DNA of 64,000 nucleotides from Sediminibacterium sp. (lineage in GTDB: Bacteria > Bacteroidota > Bacteroidia > Chitinophagales > Chitinophagaceae). The notes below the pieces were generated by a model, which worked only from the letters and a program-made list of their open reading frames with translations, made no database searches and had not been told where the DNA came from. How positions within the stretch are numbered: position 1 is the stretch's first letter; each line of letters opens with the position of its first letter. Positions 34,740-42,942 of the stretch are shown piece after piece. Location: assembly GCA_030726065.1 (NCBI GenBank), contig JANREK010000025.1:1-64000 (forward strand), given 5' to 3'. The position numbers and the translations under genes are program-made.

Positions 34740-36149
34740 ATGATAGTTTTACATGTAAGTGCAGAGTGTTATCCAATGGCAAAGGCAGGTGGATTGGGCG
34801 ATGTAGTTGGAGCTTTGCCTAAGTATCAAAAAAAAATGGGCGATGATTCCATGGTGGTCATGCCTATGTATGACACGCATTTTTTAAAAAGTAATTCCTG
34901 GGAGACCATTTTTAAAGGAAAAATGAATTTAGGCGATTGGCATTTTGATTACACTATAATAAAGGAGCAAACAGGCAAATTAGGGTATTCTTTGTTTTTG
35001 GTGGATATCAATGGTGTTTTAGATCGACCTAAAATTTATGGGTATGATGATGATATTAGTCGTTTTTTAGCATTTCAAGTGTCTGTTTTAAATTGGTTAT
35101 CACATTGGACGGTTTTGCCCGATGTGTTACACTGTCATGATCATCAAGCGGGGCTGTTACCATTCATGTTGCGTCATAGTAATGAGTATCAAAAACTAAA
35201 ATCAATAAAAATAGTACTTACCATTCATAATGCACAATACCAAGGTGCGATGGGTTGGGAGAAAAGTAGTTTACTTCCAACATGGGATATTTGGAAGCAA
35301 GGATTATTGGAATGGGATGGGCATATAAATTCATTAGCTACTGGGATTAAATGTGCAGATAAAGTAACAACGGTAAGTGAAACTTATATGGCGCAATTAA
35401 AATACCAGTCCGCAGGGTTAGAAACATTATTTGAAAAAGAGCAAGCCAAATGTTCGGGGATTTTAAACGGAATTGATACTGAATTTTGGGATCCTTCTAC
35501 AGATCCAATGATACAGTACCATTATAATAAGGAAACAGTATTGTCAGGAAAACAAAAAAACAAAGAAGCGCTTTGTGCAAAATATAATTTAGATATTAAT
35601 AAACCATTGATTGTATTTATTGGAAGGCTAGTGGGTGAAAAAGCTGCGGATGTATTGCCCGGGGCTATTCAACATGCTTTAGATAAAACAAATGGGGGCG
35701 CTAATTTTTTTGTTATTGGTGCAGGGGATACTGCGGTAGAATCTGCATTGAATTATTTAAAACAATTATATCCTGAAAATTATAATTGCTGGATAGGGTA
35801 TGAAGAAGCTATCGGTCATGATGCTTATGCAAGTGCTGATTTTTTATTAATGCCCAGTCGGGTTGAGCCTTGTGGGTTGAACCAAATGTATGCATTGCGT
35901 TATGGTACCATTCCAATGGTAAGAGATACTGGTGGATTGCATGATACGGTTATTGATATGGGTGACCCGGCAGGTTTTGGAATTAAATTCTTACATGCAG
36001 ATGAGAACAATATTGTTCATTCTGTAGAAAGAGCCATTGAATTATATGAGGATAAAGTAAAAATGACTAAATTGATAAAACAATGTATGGAGATAGATCA
36101 TAGTTGGGAATCGGTGGTACTTGCTTATAAAAAAATGTATGCATCTTGA
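34740..36149 (+). CDS. glgA: Glycogen synthase (ADP-glucose)
   Basis: GT5 enzyme that extends alpha-1,4-glucan from ADP-glucose. It has 469 aa, full length. The N-terminal domain starts VLHVSAECYPMAKAGGLGDVVGALP, where KAGGLGDV is the ADP-glucose-binding motif; HCHDHQAGLLP (about 133-143) and TIHNAQYQG (about 160-168) follow. The C-terminal GT1-like domain has IGRLVGEKAADVLPGAI and the catalytic-site segment PSRVEPCGLNQMYALRYGTIPMVRDTGGL (about 373-401). It is the first gene of a run glgA, glgC, transporter/amylase remnants, glgB, and so heads the storage-polymer operon. Confidence 0.96.
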   Translation: MIVLHVSAECYPMAKAGGLGDVVGALPKYQKKMGDDSMVVMPMYDTHFLKSNSWETIFKGKMNLGDWHFDYTIIKEQTGKLGYSLFLVDINGVLDRPKIYGYDDDISRFLAFQVSVLNWLSHWTVLPDVLHCHDHQAGLLPFMLRHSNEYQKLKSIKIVLTIHNAQYQGAMGWEKSSLLPTWDIWKQGLLEWDGHINSLATGIKCADKVTTVSETYMAQLKYQSAGLETLFEKEQAKCSGILNGIDTEFWDPSTDPMIQYHYNKETVLSGKQKNKEALCAKYNLDINKPLIVFIGRLVGEKAADVLPGAIQHALDKTNGGANFFVIGAGDTAVESALNYLKQLYPENYNCWIGYEEAIGHDAYASADFLLMPSRVEPCGLNQMYALRYGTIPMVRDTGGLHDTVIDMGDPAGFGIKFLHADENNIVHSVERAIELYEDKVKMTKLIKQCMEIDHSWESVVLAYKKMYAS

Positions 36150-36182
36150 TAAGTTCAATTATTAAAATTTAAACTATTCGTT

Positions 36183-37466
36183 ATGGCTGTATTTGCAAAA
36201 CAAACTGTCGCTATTATTTTAGGAGGTGGCGCGGGTTCAAGGTTATATCCATTAACTGCAAGTAGATCCAAGCCAGCCGTACCCATTGCAGGAAAATACC
36301 GTTTGGTTGATATCCCCATTAGTAATTGTATCAATAGTAATTTGAATCGAATTTTTGTGTTAACACAATTTAATTCTGCTTCCTTAAATCAGCACATTAA
36401 AAACACCTATCATTTTAGTGCATTTAGTTCAGGCTTTGTAGATATTTTAGCTGCTGAGCAAACCCCAGACAATCCTGGATGGTTTCAAGGTACTGCAGAT
36501 GCGGTCCGACAATCCTTGCGACATTTGGCAAAAATGGATTTTGAATATGTATTAATATTAAGTGGGGATCAATTATATCAAATGGATTTTAGTGAAATGA
36601 TTGAAGCGCATAAAAATAGTGGTGCGGCATTAACCATTGCAACTATTCCAGTGACGGAAAGAGAAGCGCCAGAATTTGGAATATTAAAGTCAAACGAATC
36701 GCAAGTGATTACTTCCTTTATAGAAAAACCGAAAAAAGAAATTTTATCTGAATGGGTAAGTGATACAGGTAACGAGATGCAATCACAAGGCAGAAATTAC
36801 TTAGCCTCCATGGGTATCTATGTTTTTAATAAAGAAATTTTATATGAATTTTTAAATCAAGTGCATCCAAATGCGACCGATTTTGGTAAGGAGATTATTC
36901 CAGATTCTATTTCCAATTATAAAGTGTTAAGTTATCAGCATGAAGGGTATTGGACGGATATCGGAAATATTTATTCTTTCTTTGAAGCTAATATTTTATT
37001 GACCGATGAAGTACCAAAATTTAATTTATTCGATAGTGCGCAAACCGTATATACAAGATCAAGAATGTTACCACCGGCAAAAATTAGTGGTACGCAGATT
37101 CAAAATGCAATTATTGCAGAAGGATCAATTATACATGCAGCATCCATCAGCAAATCAGTGATTGGAATTCGCTCCAGAATTGGGAATGATACTGTGATTA
37201 AAAATTCCTACATCATGGGATGTGACTATTACGAAACTATCCTTCAAATCAATCAAAAAACTGAAAAAGGGCAACCCGTTTTGGGTATTGGGGATCGATG
37301 TGTGATTGAAAATGCCATCGTTGATAAAAATTGTTCTATTGGCAATGATGTTCAAATTAAAGGAGGCCCACACCTTGAGAAAATTGACCACCCATTATAT
37401 ACCGTGAAGGACGGCATTGTAGTAATCAAAAAGCGGGCAGTTATCCCCAATGGGTTTATCATATAA
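36183..37466 (+). CDS. glgC: Glucose-1-phosphate adenylyltransferase
   Basis: Makes ADP-glucose from glucose 1-phosphate and ATP, the committed step of glycogen synthesis. It has 427 aa. Motifs: ILGGGAGSRLYPLTASRSKPAVPIAGKYRLVDIPISN (about 13-49, nucleotide-binding loop and SKPA lysine), LSGDQLYQMDF (about 130-140, metal Asp), FIEKPK (about 180-185) and HEGYWTDIGNIYSFFEAN (about 256-273). The C-terminal left-handed beta-helix region (about 300-427) carries ISKSVIGIRSRIG-type hexapeptides. It lies 33 nt after glgA. Allosteric control is usual for the family but effectors cannot be read here. Confidence 0.96.
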   Translation: MAVFAKQTVAIILGGGAGSRLYPLTASRSKPAVPIAGKYRLVDIPISNCINSNLNRIFVLTQFNSASLNQHIKNTYHFSAFSSGFVDILAAEQTPDNPGWFQGTADAVRQSLRHLAKMDFEYVLILSGDQLYQMDFSEMIEAHKNSGAALTIATIPVTEREAPEFGILKSNESQVITSFIEKPKKEILSEWVSDTGNEMQSQGRNYLASMGIYVFNKEILYEFLNQVHPNATDFGKEIIPDSISNYKVLSYQHEGYWTDIGNIYSFFEANILLTDEVPKFNLFDSAQTVYTRSRMLPPAKISGTQIQNAIIAEGSIIHAASISKSVIGIRSRIGNDTVIKNSYIMGCDYYETILQINQKTEKGQPVLGIGDRCVIENAIVDKNCSIGNDVQIKGGPHLEKIDHPLYTVKDGIVVIKKRAVIPNGFII

Positions 37467-37504
37467 AAATTGGGGCTTTTCAATCATTATTTTTTGTATT
37501 TTGT

Positions 37505-37521
37505 AGTGTAAATTTTACACT
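37505..37521. promoter_or_regulatory. Perfect 17-nt inverted repeat, operator candidate
   Basis: agtgtaaa-t-tttacact: exact dyad symmetry around a single central base, 14 nt before the ATG of the MFS remnant and 38 nt after glgC. Its size and place fit a binding site for a dimeric repressor or activator of maltose/glucan genes. No strong T-run follows, so a terminator is unlikely. Confidence 0.5.
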
Positions 37522-37535
37522 TTAAACGATTCGCT

Positions 37536-37979
37536 ATGCCTCAAGCTAATTTATTGCCGAAACCAAAAATGTCGGTTTTGCAAATTATTTTTATGAGTTT
37601 CGGATTTTTAGGAATCCAATTTGGGTTTGCATTACAAAACGGGAATACTTCTAGAATTTTAAGGTCATTTGGGGCGGATGTTGAACAGTTGCCCATGTTT
37701 TGGATTGTTGCGCCATTGGTGGGCATGATTGTACAACCTATCATCGGACATTATAGTGATCGAACTTGGAATAAGTTGGGAAGAAGAAAGCCTTATTTTT
37801 TAGTGGGTGCAATTTTATCATCCATTGCATTAGTGATATTACCCAATTCAAGTTTACTCACTTCTGTATTGCCAGTATTGTGGATGGGTGCAGGGATGGT
37901 GATGATTATGGATGCTTCATTTAATGTATCCATGGAGCCATTTAGGGCATTGGTTGCGGATAATTTACCTGAATATCAA
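37536..37979 (+). pseudogene. MFS maltose/sugar transporter, 5' remnant
   Basis: Only the first ~148 residues of an SLC45/GPH-like sugar MFS transporter remain (full members are about 450-500 aa). The intact part includes helix 1 (FMSFGFLGIQFGFALQNGN), the loop motif GHYSDRTWNKLGRRKPYFLVGAI and SMEPFRALVADNLPEYQ. Family likeness stops there; the frame continues for 26 unrelated codons to a stop at 38058-38060 while a second frame takes up an amylase C terminus at about 37985. This is best explained by a deletion of roughly 3 kb (size inferred) that removed the rest of this gene and the 5' part of an amylase gene. It could also be an assembly join. Confidence 0.8.
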
Positions 37980-37984
37980 ATCCA

Positions 37985-38377
37985 GATGGTTGGGTGCGAT
38001 TGGATTTGCCTGGCGGATGGCAGGGGGATGCAAAAAGTGCATTTACGGAGCAAGGTTTAACGAGTGATGAAAAAGACATGTTACATTATACCCAGTTATT
38101 AGGAAAGTATCGACAATCCTCATCTGCGATTACCAAAGGGAAGTTGATGCAATATTTGCCAAATGATGGATTATATGTTTACTTTAGATATTCTAACGAT
38201 CAAACTGTTATGTGTGTGATGAATATCTCCTCGGAAAATAAAGAAGTTAATTTTTCAAATTTCTTGGAAAGGACTGCTGGATATAAAGGAGGTAAGGACA
38301 TTATTGGTGGTTCAAGTGTCACTAGTCAATTTAATGTTCCTGCACAAACATTCAAGTTGATTAAATTAACTAAATAA
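37985..38377 (+). pseudogene. Alpha-amylase / neopullulanase, C-terminal remnant
   Basis: About 130 codons of the end of a GH13 enzyme. The first recognisable residues are DGWVRLDLPGGWQGDAKSAFT, the stretch that follows the last catalytic-domain helices in Bacteroidota cyclomaltodextrinase/neopullulanase-like amylases, then a LLGKYRQSSSAITKGKLMQYLPNDG helix-strand pair and the all-beta C-terminal domain ending PAQTFKLIKL. The (beta/alpha)8 barrel with its Asp/Glu/Asp triad is wholly absent. The remnant is in a different frame from the MFS piece before it and has no start of its own except a GTG at 37994. The stop is 2 nt before glgB. Confidence 0.8.
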
Positions 38378-38379
38378 GC

Positions 38380-40320
38380 ATGTCTAAATACGAAGACGTA
38401 CATTTTGTAGATACCAAACAGCCCGTTTGGAATTACTCCCTTTTTTCCGAGGCAGCTATACAAAATTTTCAAAATGGTACGCATTATTCTTTGTATGAAT
38501 TATTTGGAAACAAACAAATTGAAGTAGCCAAAACAAAAGGAACTTATTTTAGTGTTTGGGCGCCCAATGCAACGGCGGTTTTTGTTGTTGGTAACTTTAA
38601 TGATTGGAATAACCAAGCACATCCATTAAAAGTTAGATTAGATCATTCTGGTATTTGGGAAGGGTTTATTCCCAATATAGCACAAGGCGAAGTTTATAAA
38701 TACCATATACATGGGTTTAAGGATGTAAGATTGGATAAGGCAGATCCATTTGCACACTATGCGGAATTAAGGCCATTAACGGCTTCTATTACTTGGCAAA
38801 CTGCATATGATTGGAAGGATGCCGCATGGATGGAAAAACGCAAAGTGGTCAATCAAATTAATCAACCTTATTCCGTTTATGAAGTGCATTTGGCGAGTTG
38901 GATGCGCCCCAATAAAAATGATGAACAATCTTATAATTCCTATGCTCAATTAATTGCTTTATTGGTTCCTTATGTGAAGGAAATGGGATTCACGCATGTG
39001 GAATTGATGCCTGTGATGGAACATCCTTTTGATGGCAGTTGGGGATACCAGGGCACTGGTTTTTTTGCACCTACTTCCAGATTTGGCAATCCACAACAGT
39101 TTGCTGCATTGGTGGAAGCCTTTCATGCAGAAAATATTGGGGTTATCTTAGATTGGGTGCCATCTCATTTTCCCTATGACGCACATGGTCTGTATATGTT
39201 TGACGGAGAGAATACCTATGAATATGCTGATATGCGTAAAGGGTTTCATCCGGATTGGAATTCATATATTTTTAATTACAAAAGAGGGGAAGTAAAATCT
39301 TTTTTAATAAGCAGTGCGCGTTTTTGGTGTGATCAATTTCATATTGATGGACTGAGGGTTGACGCAGTGAGCTCCATGTTGCGTTTGGATTATAGTAGGG
39401 AAGAAGGCCAGTGGGATCCCAATGAGTTTGGCGGCAATGGTAATATAGAAGCCATCGCATTTATTAAAGATTTAAACGAAACCTTGTATCGTGATTTTCC
39501 AGCTATTCAAACCATCGCAGAAGAAGCATCGGATTGGCCTGGGATATGTAAACCCACTTTTATGGGTGGATTGGGTTTTGGAATGAAATGGATGATGGGA
39601 TGGATGCATGATACTTTGGATTATTTTAAATTAGATCCTATTATGCGATCTGGCGCTCAGGATAAATTTTCATTTTCCATGATGTATTATTATGACGAAC
39701 ATTTTATGTTGCCATTGAGTCATGATGAAGTAGTGCATGGCAAAAGTCCGATGATTTATAAAATGCCAGGTGATGAATGGCAAAAGTTTGCAAATTTGAG
39801 ATTGCTATATGCCTATATGTTTTTGCATCCAGGTGCAAAGTTATTATTTATGGGTAATGAATTTGCAGCTACTAGTGAGTGGAATTTTACGACGGAATTA
39901 CAATGGGAGTTATTGCAATTTCCAGCCCACCAAGGCATGAAAAATTGTGTGCAACAATTAAATCAATTATATAAAAATCATCCAGCTTTGTATGAGTTGC
40001 AATTTGACCCTGCTGGTTTTGAGTGGGTAGAAACCAATAAGCGATCGGAAGGCGTGTTGTCATTCATGCGAAAAGGGAAAGAAGCATCCGAATCCATCTT
40101 AGTAATATTAAACATGACACCAGTTTCTAGAAATGATTTCCCCATTCATGTTCCTGGAAAAAAAGTTTGGCGTCAAATATTTAACAGTGATGCTCCGGAA
40201 TTTTGGGGCGTCGGCGATTTGTCAAACGATACAATAACCGCAAAATCAAATACTGAAAATGAACAATGGGGGGTAATTACTGTTCAATTGCCTGCTTTAG
40301 CTGCCATTGTATTGAAATAA
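38380..40320 (+). CDS. glgB: 1,4-alpha-glucan branching enzyme
   Basis: GH13 enzyme that creates alpha-1,6 branches in glycogen, 646 aa. An N-terminal CBM48 domain (about 50-140; FSVWAPNATAVFVVGNFNDWN) precedes the barrel. The GH13 conserved regions are DWVPSHFP (about 258-265), GLRVDAVSSML (about 323-333, nucleophile Asp), a third region with the general acid Glu in IAEEAS (about 381-386), and LSHDEVVHGK (about 446-455, transition-state Asp). The C-terminal all-beta domain ends LPALAAIVLK. ATG 38380 follows the amylase remnant stop by 2 nt. Last gene of the glg run; no hairpin terminator is obvious directly after it. Confidence 0.96.
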   Translation: MSKYEDVHFVDTKQPVWNYSLFSEAAIQNFQNGTHYSLYELFGNKQIEVAKTKGTYFSVWAPNATAVFVVGNFNDWNNQAHPLKVRLDHSGIWEGFIPNIAQGEVYKYHIHGFKDVRLDKADPFAHYAELRPLTASITWQTAYDWKDAAWMEKRKVVNQINQPYSVYEVHLASWMRPNKNDEQSYNSYAQLIALLVPYVKEMGFTHVELMPVMEHPFDGSWGYQGTGFFAPTSRFGNPQQFAALVEAFHAENIGVILDWVPSHFPYDAHGLYMFDGENTYEYADMRKGFHPDWNSYIFNYKRGEVKSFLISSARFWCDQFHIDGLRVDAVSSMLRLDYSREEGQWDPNEFGGNGNIEAIAFIKDLNETLYRDFPAIQTIAEEASDWPGICKPTFMGGLGFGMKWMMGWMHDTLDYFKLDPIMRSGAQDKFSFSMMYYYDEHFMLPLSHDEVVHGKSPMIYKMPGDEWQKFANLRLLYAYMFLHPGAKLLFMGNEFAATSEWNFTTELQWELLQFPAHQGMKNCVQQLNQLYKNHPALYELQFDPAGFEWVETNKRSEGVLSFMRKGKEASESILVILNMTPVSRNDFPIHVPGKKVWRQIFNSDAPEFWGVGDLSNDTITAKSNTENEQWGVITVQLPALAAIVLK

Positions 40321-40479
40321 TTGATTTTGTAATGCTATTGATGTCAATGTATTACCCAGTATAATCACATATTTTATTGAGTTTTCCACAAAAATTTGAT
40401 TTATGATAAAGTTCATAATTAGGTAACATTAACTTTTGACCTTTGTATTATTAATCCAACTCGATAAAAACATTACCTT

Positions 40480-40791
40480 ATGAAATCAAACAACAAAGCA
40501 ATGTTATATGAAGCCGTTTCGGAATTCATACAATTGCATGCCTTTGATCATTTGTTAGACAATGAATTAGCGCAGTTAAAATCCTTAATCAATCAATGGT
40601 CACAAGCTATTGATATTAATGAAATGAAAGAACTTACTGAAAAGTTAGTTCCGCTTTTAAGTAAGGCAAATTTCTTTGTAGAATCAATTTCGCCTGCTGC
40701 CATCCAATTATGGTTTTATGCATTGTCCTACAATGAAATTCCTATTGGAAATATGATGCAAGGTTTTAGTAATTCAAATGAATTAGTGTAA
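40480..40791 (+). CDS. Hypothetical protein, 103 aa
   Basis: A small soluble, mostly helical protein (103 aa) with no recognised family, rich in Leu, Asn, Glu and Ser, and without Cys or a signal peptide. The start ATG 40480 is preceded by a 159-nt A/T-rich gap that contains acttttgacctttg around 40431-40444, a loose promoter-like sequence. The gene is followed by a good terminator, which supports it being a real, separately transcribed unit. Function unknown. Confidence 0.6.
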   Translation: MKSNNKAMLYEAVSEFIQLHAFDHLLDNELAQLKSLINQWSQAIDINEMKELTEKLVPLLSKANFFVESISPAAIQLWFYALSYNEIPIGNMMQGFSNSNELV

Positions 40792-40829
40792 TAACTACTC
40801 GATTGAATTAGCATAAAAGGTTTTAAAAT

Positions 40830-40867
40830 AATAACGCCCCTCGATTGCGATTGGGGGGCGTTATTAT
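40830..40867 (+). terminator. Rho-independent terminator (bidirectional)
   Basis: Stem aataacgcccc / ggggcgttatt around a tcgattgcgattgg loop, then ttattta; it lies between the 103-aa gene on plus and the coiled-coil gene on minus. Confidence 0.8.
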
Positions 40868-40888
40868 TTATAGCGAACCGTATATTTT

Positions 40889-41809
40889 TTATAATAAACT
40901 TTTCTTTAATGCAGTTTTTCCTTCTCCAATTTTAAAACCATTGTGGTATACTTCCACTTTGTATTCACCTTCGGTAAATTTATTGGATTGTTTAAAGTCG
41001 TAACTCACCGGCAAGGCAACATTTTGTTCATATACTACGGAAAGTTTATTTGCATAAATACGTGCACCGTCTTCTCTAGTATTAAAATTGCCACCATCTC
41101 CAATTGCTTTTCCGTCAGGACCTGTAATACATACATATAATTCCTGTGTGCCAGAAGGGGTAATTCTATTTTTATCAATCATAAATGCCAAACGAATTAA
41201 GTTGGCTCTTTTAGCCGTAGCGGTGGTTCTTTCACTACCATTGCTTTTAACACGGATGGCTTGGATGGTAAAAGTAGAGGCATGTAGCGTTGAACCAATA
41301 TCCTGAAGACGTTCTTTTTCCTTTTTGGTGGTATTTAGGTTGGAAGATAAGCTTGAATTTTGGGTAGTTAATTCCTGGTTTTGTGCATTCAATTGCTTGT
41401 TTTCTTCTTGTGCTTTGCCTAAATCAGCCAGTAAGTTATTCACTTTGCCATTTAACTCAGCTATCATTGATTTTGCTTCTCCCAATTCCTTATCCGTTGC
41501 TTCTTTTTTTCTTAAAATATTACTAATATTTATTTTAAGCTTTTGGATCGCCACTGATTTTTCCTGTAATTCCCCTTGTAAACCTGTGTTTTCCTGGTTC
41601 AAAGAGTCCACTTTTGCAGAAGCTGCGATGAAGTCCGCTTGAATACTATTTTTTGTGCTGTCTAAAACGGCTACCTCGGCGGTATAATTGGTAATGATTT
41701 CTGTTTTTGTGTTATTGGTATTTACAAAATAAATCCAAGAGCCAATTAAGGCGATGACTAATACCACAATTGAAATTTTACTTCCGTTATTGCTTATTTC
41801 GTTACTCAT
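40889..41809 (-). CDS. Membrane-anchored coiled-coil protein, unknown
   Basis: A 306-aa protein with one N-terminal TM helix (residues about 11-27, ISIVVLVIALIGSWIYFV), a long coiled coil (about 45-170; heptads rich in Leu, Asn, Glu and Lys) and a C-terminal beta-rich domain (about 180-306) containing STFTIQAIRVKSNGSERTTATAKRANLIRLAFMID and ending in GEYKVEVYHNGFKIGEGK. The orientation implies a periplasmic coiled coil and C-terminal domain. No enzymatic motif is seen. It is divergent from holA. Possibly an envelope-spanning or protein-binding factor (inference). Confidence 0.65.
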   Translation of the reverse strand: MSNEISNNGSKISIVVLVIALIGSWIYFVNTNNTKTEIITNYTAEVAVLDSTKNSIQADFIAASAKVDSLNQENTGLQGELQEKSVAIQKLKINISNILRKKEATDKELGEAKSMIAELNGKVNNLLADLGKAQEENKQLNAQNQELTTQNSSLSSNLNTTKKEKERLQDIGSTLHASTFTIQAIRVKSNGSERTTATAKRANLIRLAFMIDKNRITPSGTQELYVCITGPDGKAIGDGGNFNTREDGARIYANKLSVVYEQNVALPVSYDFKQSNKFTEGEYKVEVYHNGFKIGEGKTALKKSLL

Positions 41810-41905
41810 AAAATGATCATTTAATTAGCTCCAAAGTTAGAGTAATATTAAACAAATTGTGCAATGTAATTTGGAAAACTTGTTACTAGGTCGTTAAAAT
41901 AATTT

Positions 41906-41913
41906 TATATTTG
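41906..41913 (+). promoter_or_regulatory. -7 promoter box (TATATTTG) abutting holA
   Basis: Exact TAnnTTTG match ending 3 nt before the holA ATG at 41917. With the usual 4-7 nt to the first base of RNA, the transcript would begin at or inside the start codon. Confidence 0.5.
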
Positions 41914-41916
41914 CTG

Positions 41917-42942
41917 ATGTCCACTTCAAAAATTATAGCCAATTGGAAAAACAAGGTGTTTGATGCCGTTTATTGGCTTGAAGGGGAGGAGCCGTATTAT
42001 ATTGACCAAGTAGTCAATTATGCGGAACATCATTTGCTTTCCGAGGCGGATCAATCCTTTAATTTAACAGTTTTTTATGGCAAGGATGCGGAATGGGCGC
42101 AGGTCATAAATGCTTGCAAAAGATATCCAGTGAATGCGGAAAAGCAAGTAGTTATTATAAAGGAAGCGCAGCATATGGGGCAAATCGAAAAGTTAGAATC
42201 TTATGTCGAAAAGCCGTTGTCGTCAACAATTTTAGTCATTGCCTACAAAGATAAAAATATAGATGGTCGCAAAACTTTTGGCAAGTTACTAAAAACAAAG
42301 TCCATTTTTATTGCGACTAAAAAAATGTATGACAATAAATTACCAGAATGGGTAAGTGGTTTTGTCTCAGACAAAGGGTTTCAAATTTCAACAAAGGCCG
42401 TTCAAATTATTGTGGATCATATTGGTAATGATATTAGTCGAATACAAAATGAAATTGATAAATTGGTGGTGAATTTGGGTGACCGAAAAAAAATTACCGA
42501 AGATGACATTGAAAAATACATTGGGATTAGCAAGGAATATAATGCTTTTGAATTTCAGGATGCCATTGCGCAGCGAAATTTTTCAAAAGCAATTCGCATG
42601 ATTCAATATTTTGAATCCAACAACAAAGCAGCACCAATACAATTAATATTACCCACGCTTTATTCCTTTTTTAGTAAGTTATATGCGGTGTATGGGTTGG
42701 GAAGCAGGGATGAGAAAACAATTATGAGTGAAGTGGGGGCTAACTTTTTTTCAGTTAAAAATTTATTATTTGCTGCGCGTAATTATCCGGTGGGCAAAGT
42801 GCAACACATACTTATCCTTATTCAAGAATATAATTTAAGGGTATTGGGGATTAATGATGCAGACAATACAGATGCGGACTTGCTCAAAGAGTTGGTGGTA
42901 AAAATTATGGACCCAGCCCTTATGGATATTGCTGTAAAATAG
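41917..42942 (+). CDS. holA: DNA polymerase III, delta subunit
   Basis: Clamp-loader subunit that opens the beta sliding clamp, 341 aa from ATG 41917 (two earlier in-frame codons, TTG and CTG, lie inside the -7 box and are rejected). Family sequence: VYWLEGEEPYYIDQ at the N terminus, RYPVNAEKQVVIIKEAQ (about 70-86), DISRIQNEIDKLVV in the middle, and YNAFEFQDAIAQRNFSKA at the start of the C-terminal collar domain. Its last 23 nt overlap the 3' end of ribF, which runs the opposite way. Confidence 0.9.
   Translation: MSTSKIIANWKNKVFDAVYWLEGEEPYYIDQVVNYAEHHLLSEADQSFNLTVFYGKDAEWAQVINACKRYPVNAEKQVVIIKEAQHMGQIEKLESYVEKPLSSTILVIAYKDKNIDGRKTFGKLLKTKSIFIATKKMYDNKLPEWVSGFVSDKGFQISTKAVQIIVDHIGNDISRIQNEIDKLVVNLGDRKKITEDDIEKYIGISKEYNAFEFQDAIAQRNFSKAIRMIQYFESNNKAAPIQLILPTLYSFFSKLYAVYGLGSRDEKTIMSEVGANFFSVKNLLFAARNYPVGKVQHILILIQEYNLRVLGINDADNTDADLLKELVVKIMDPALMDIAVK

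Noticed and set aside
37994..38377. A complete small gene with a GTG start at 37994
   Set aside because: The sequence is the C-terminal part of a GH13 amylase with no catalytic domain, and it has no promoter of its own; it is annotated as a remnant.
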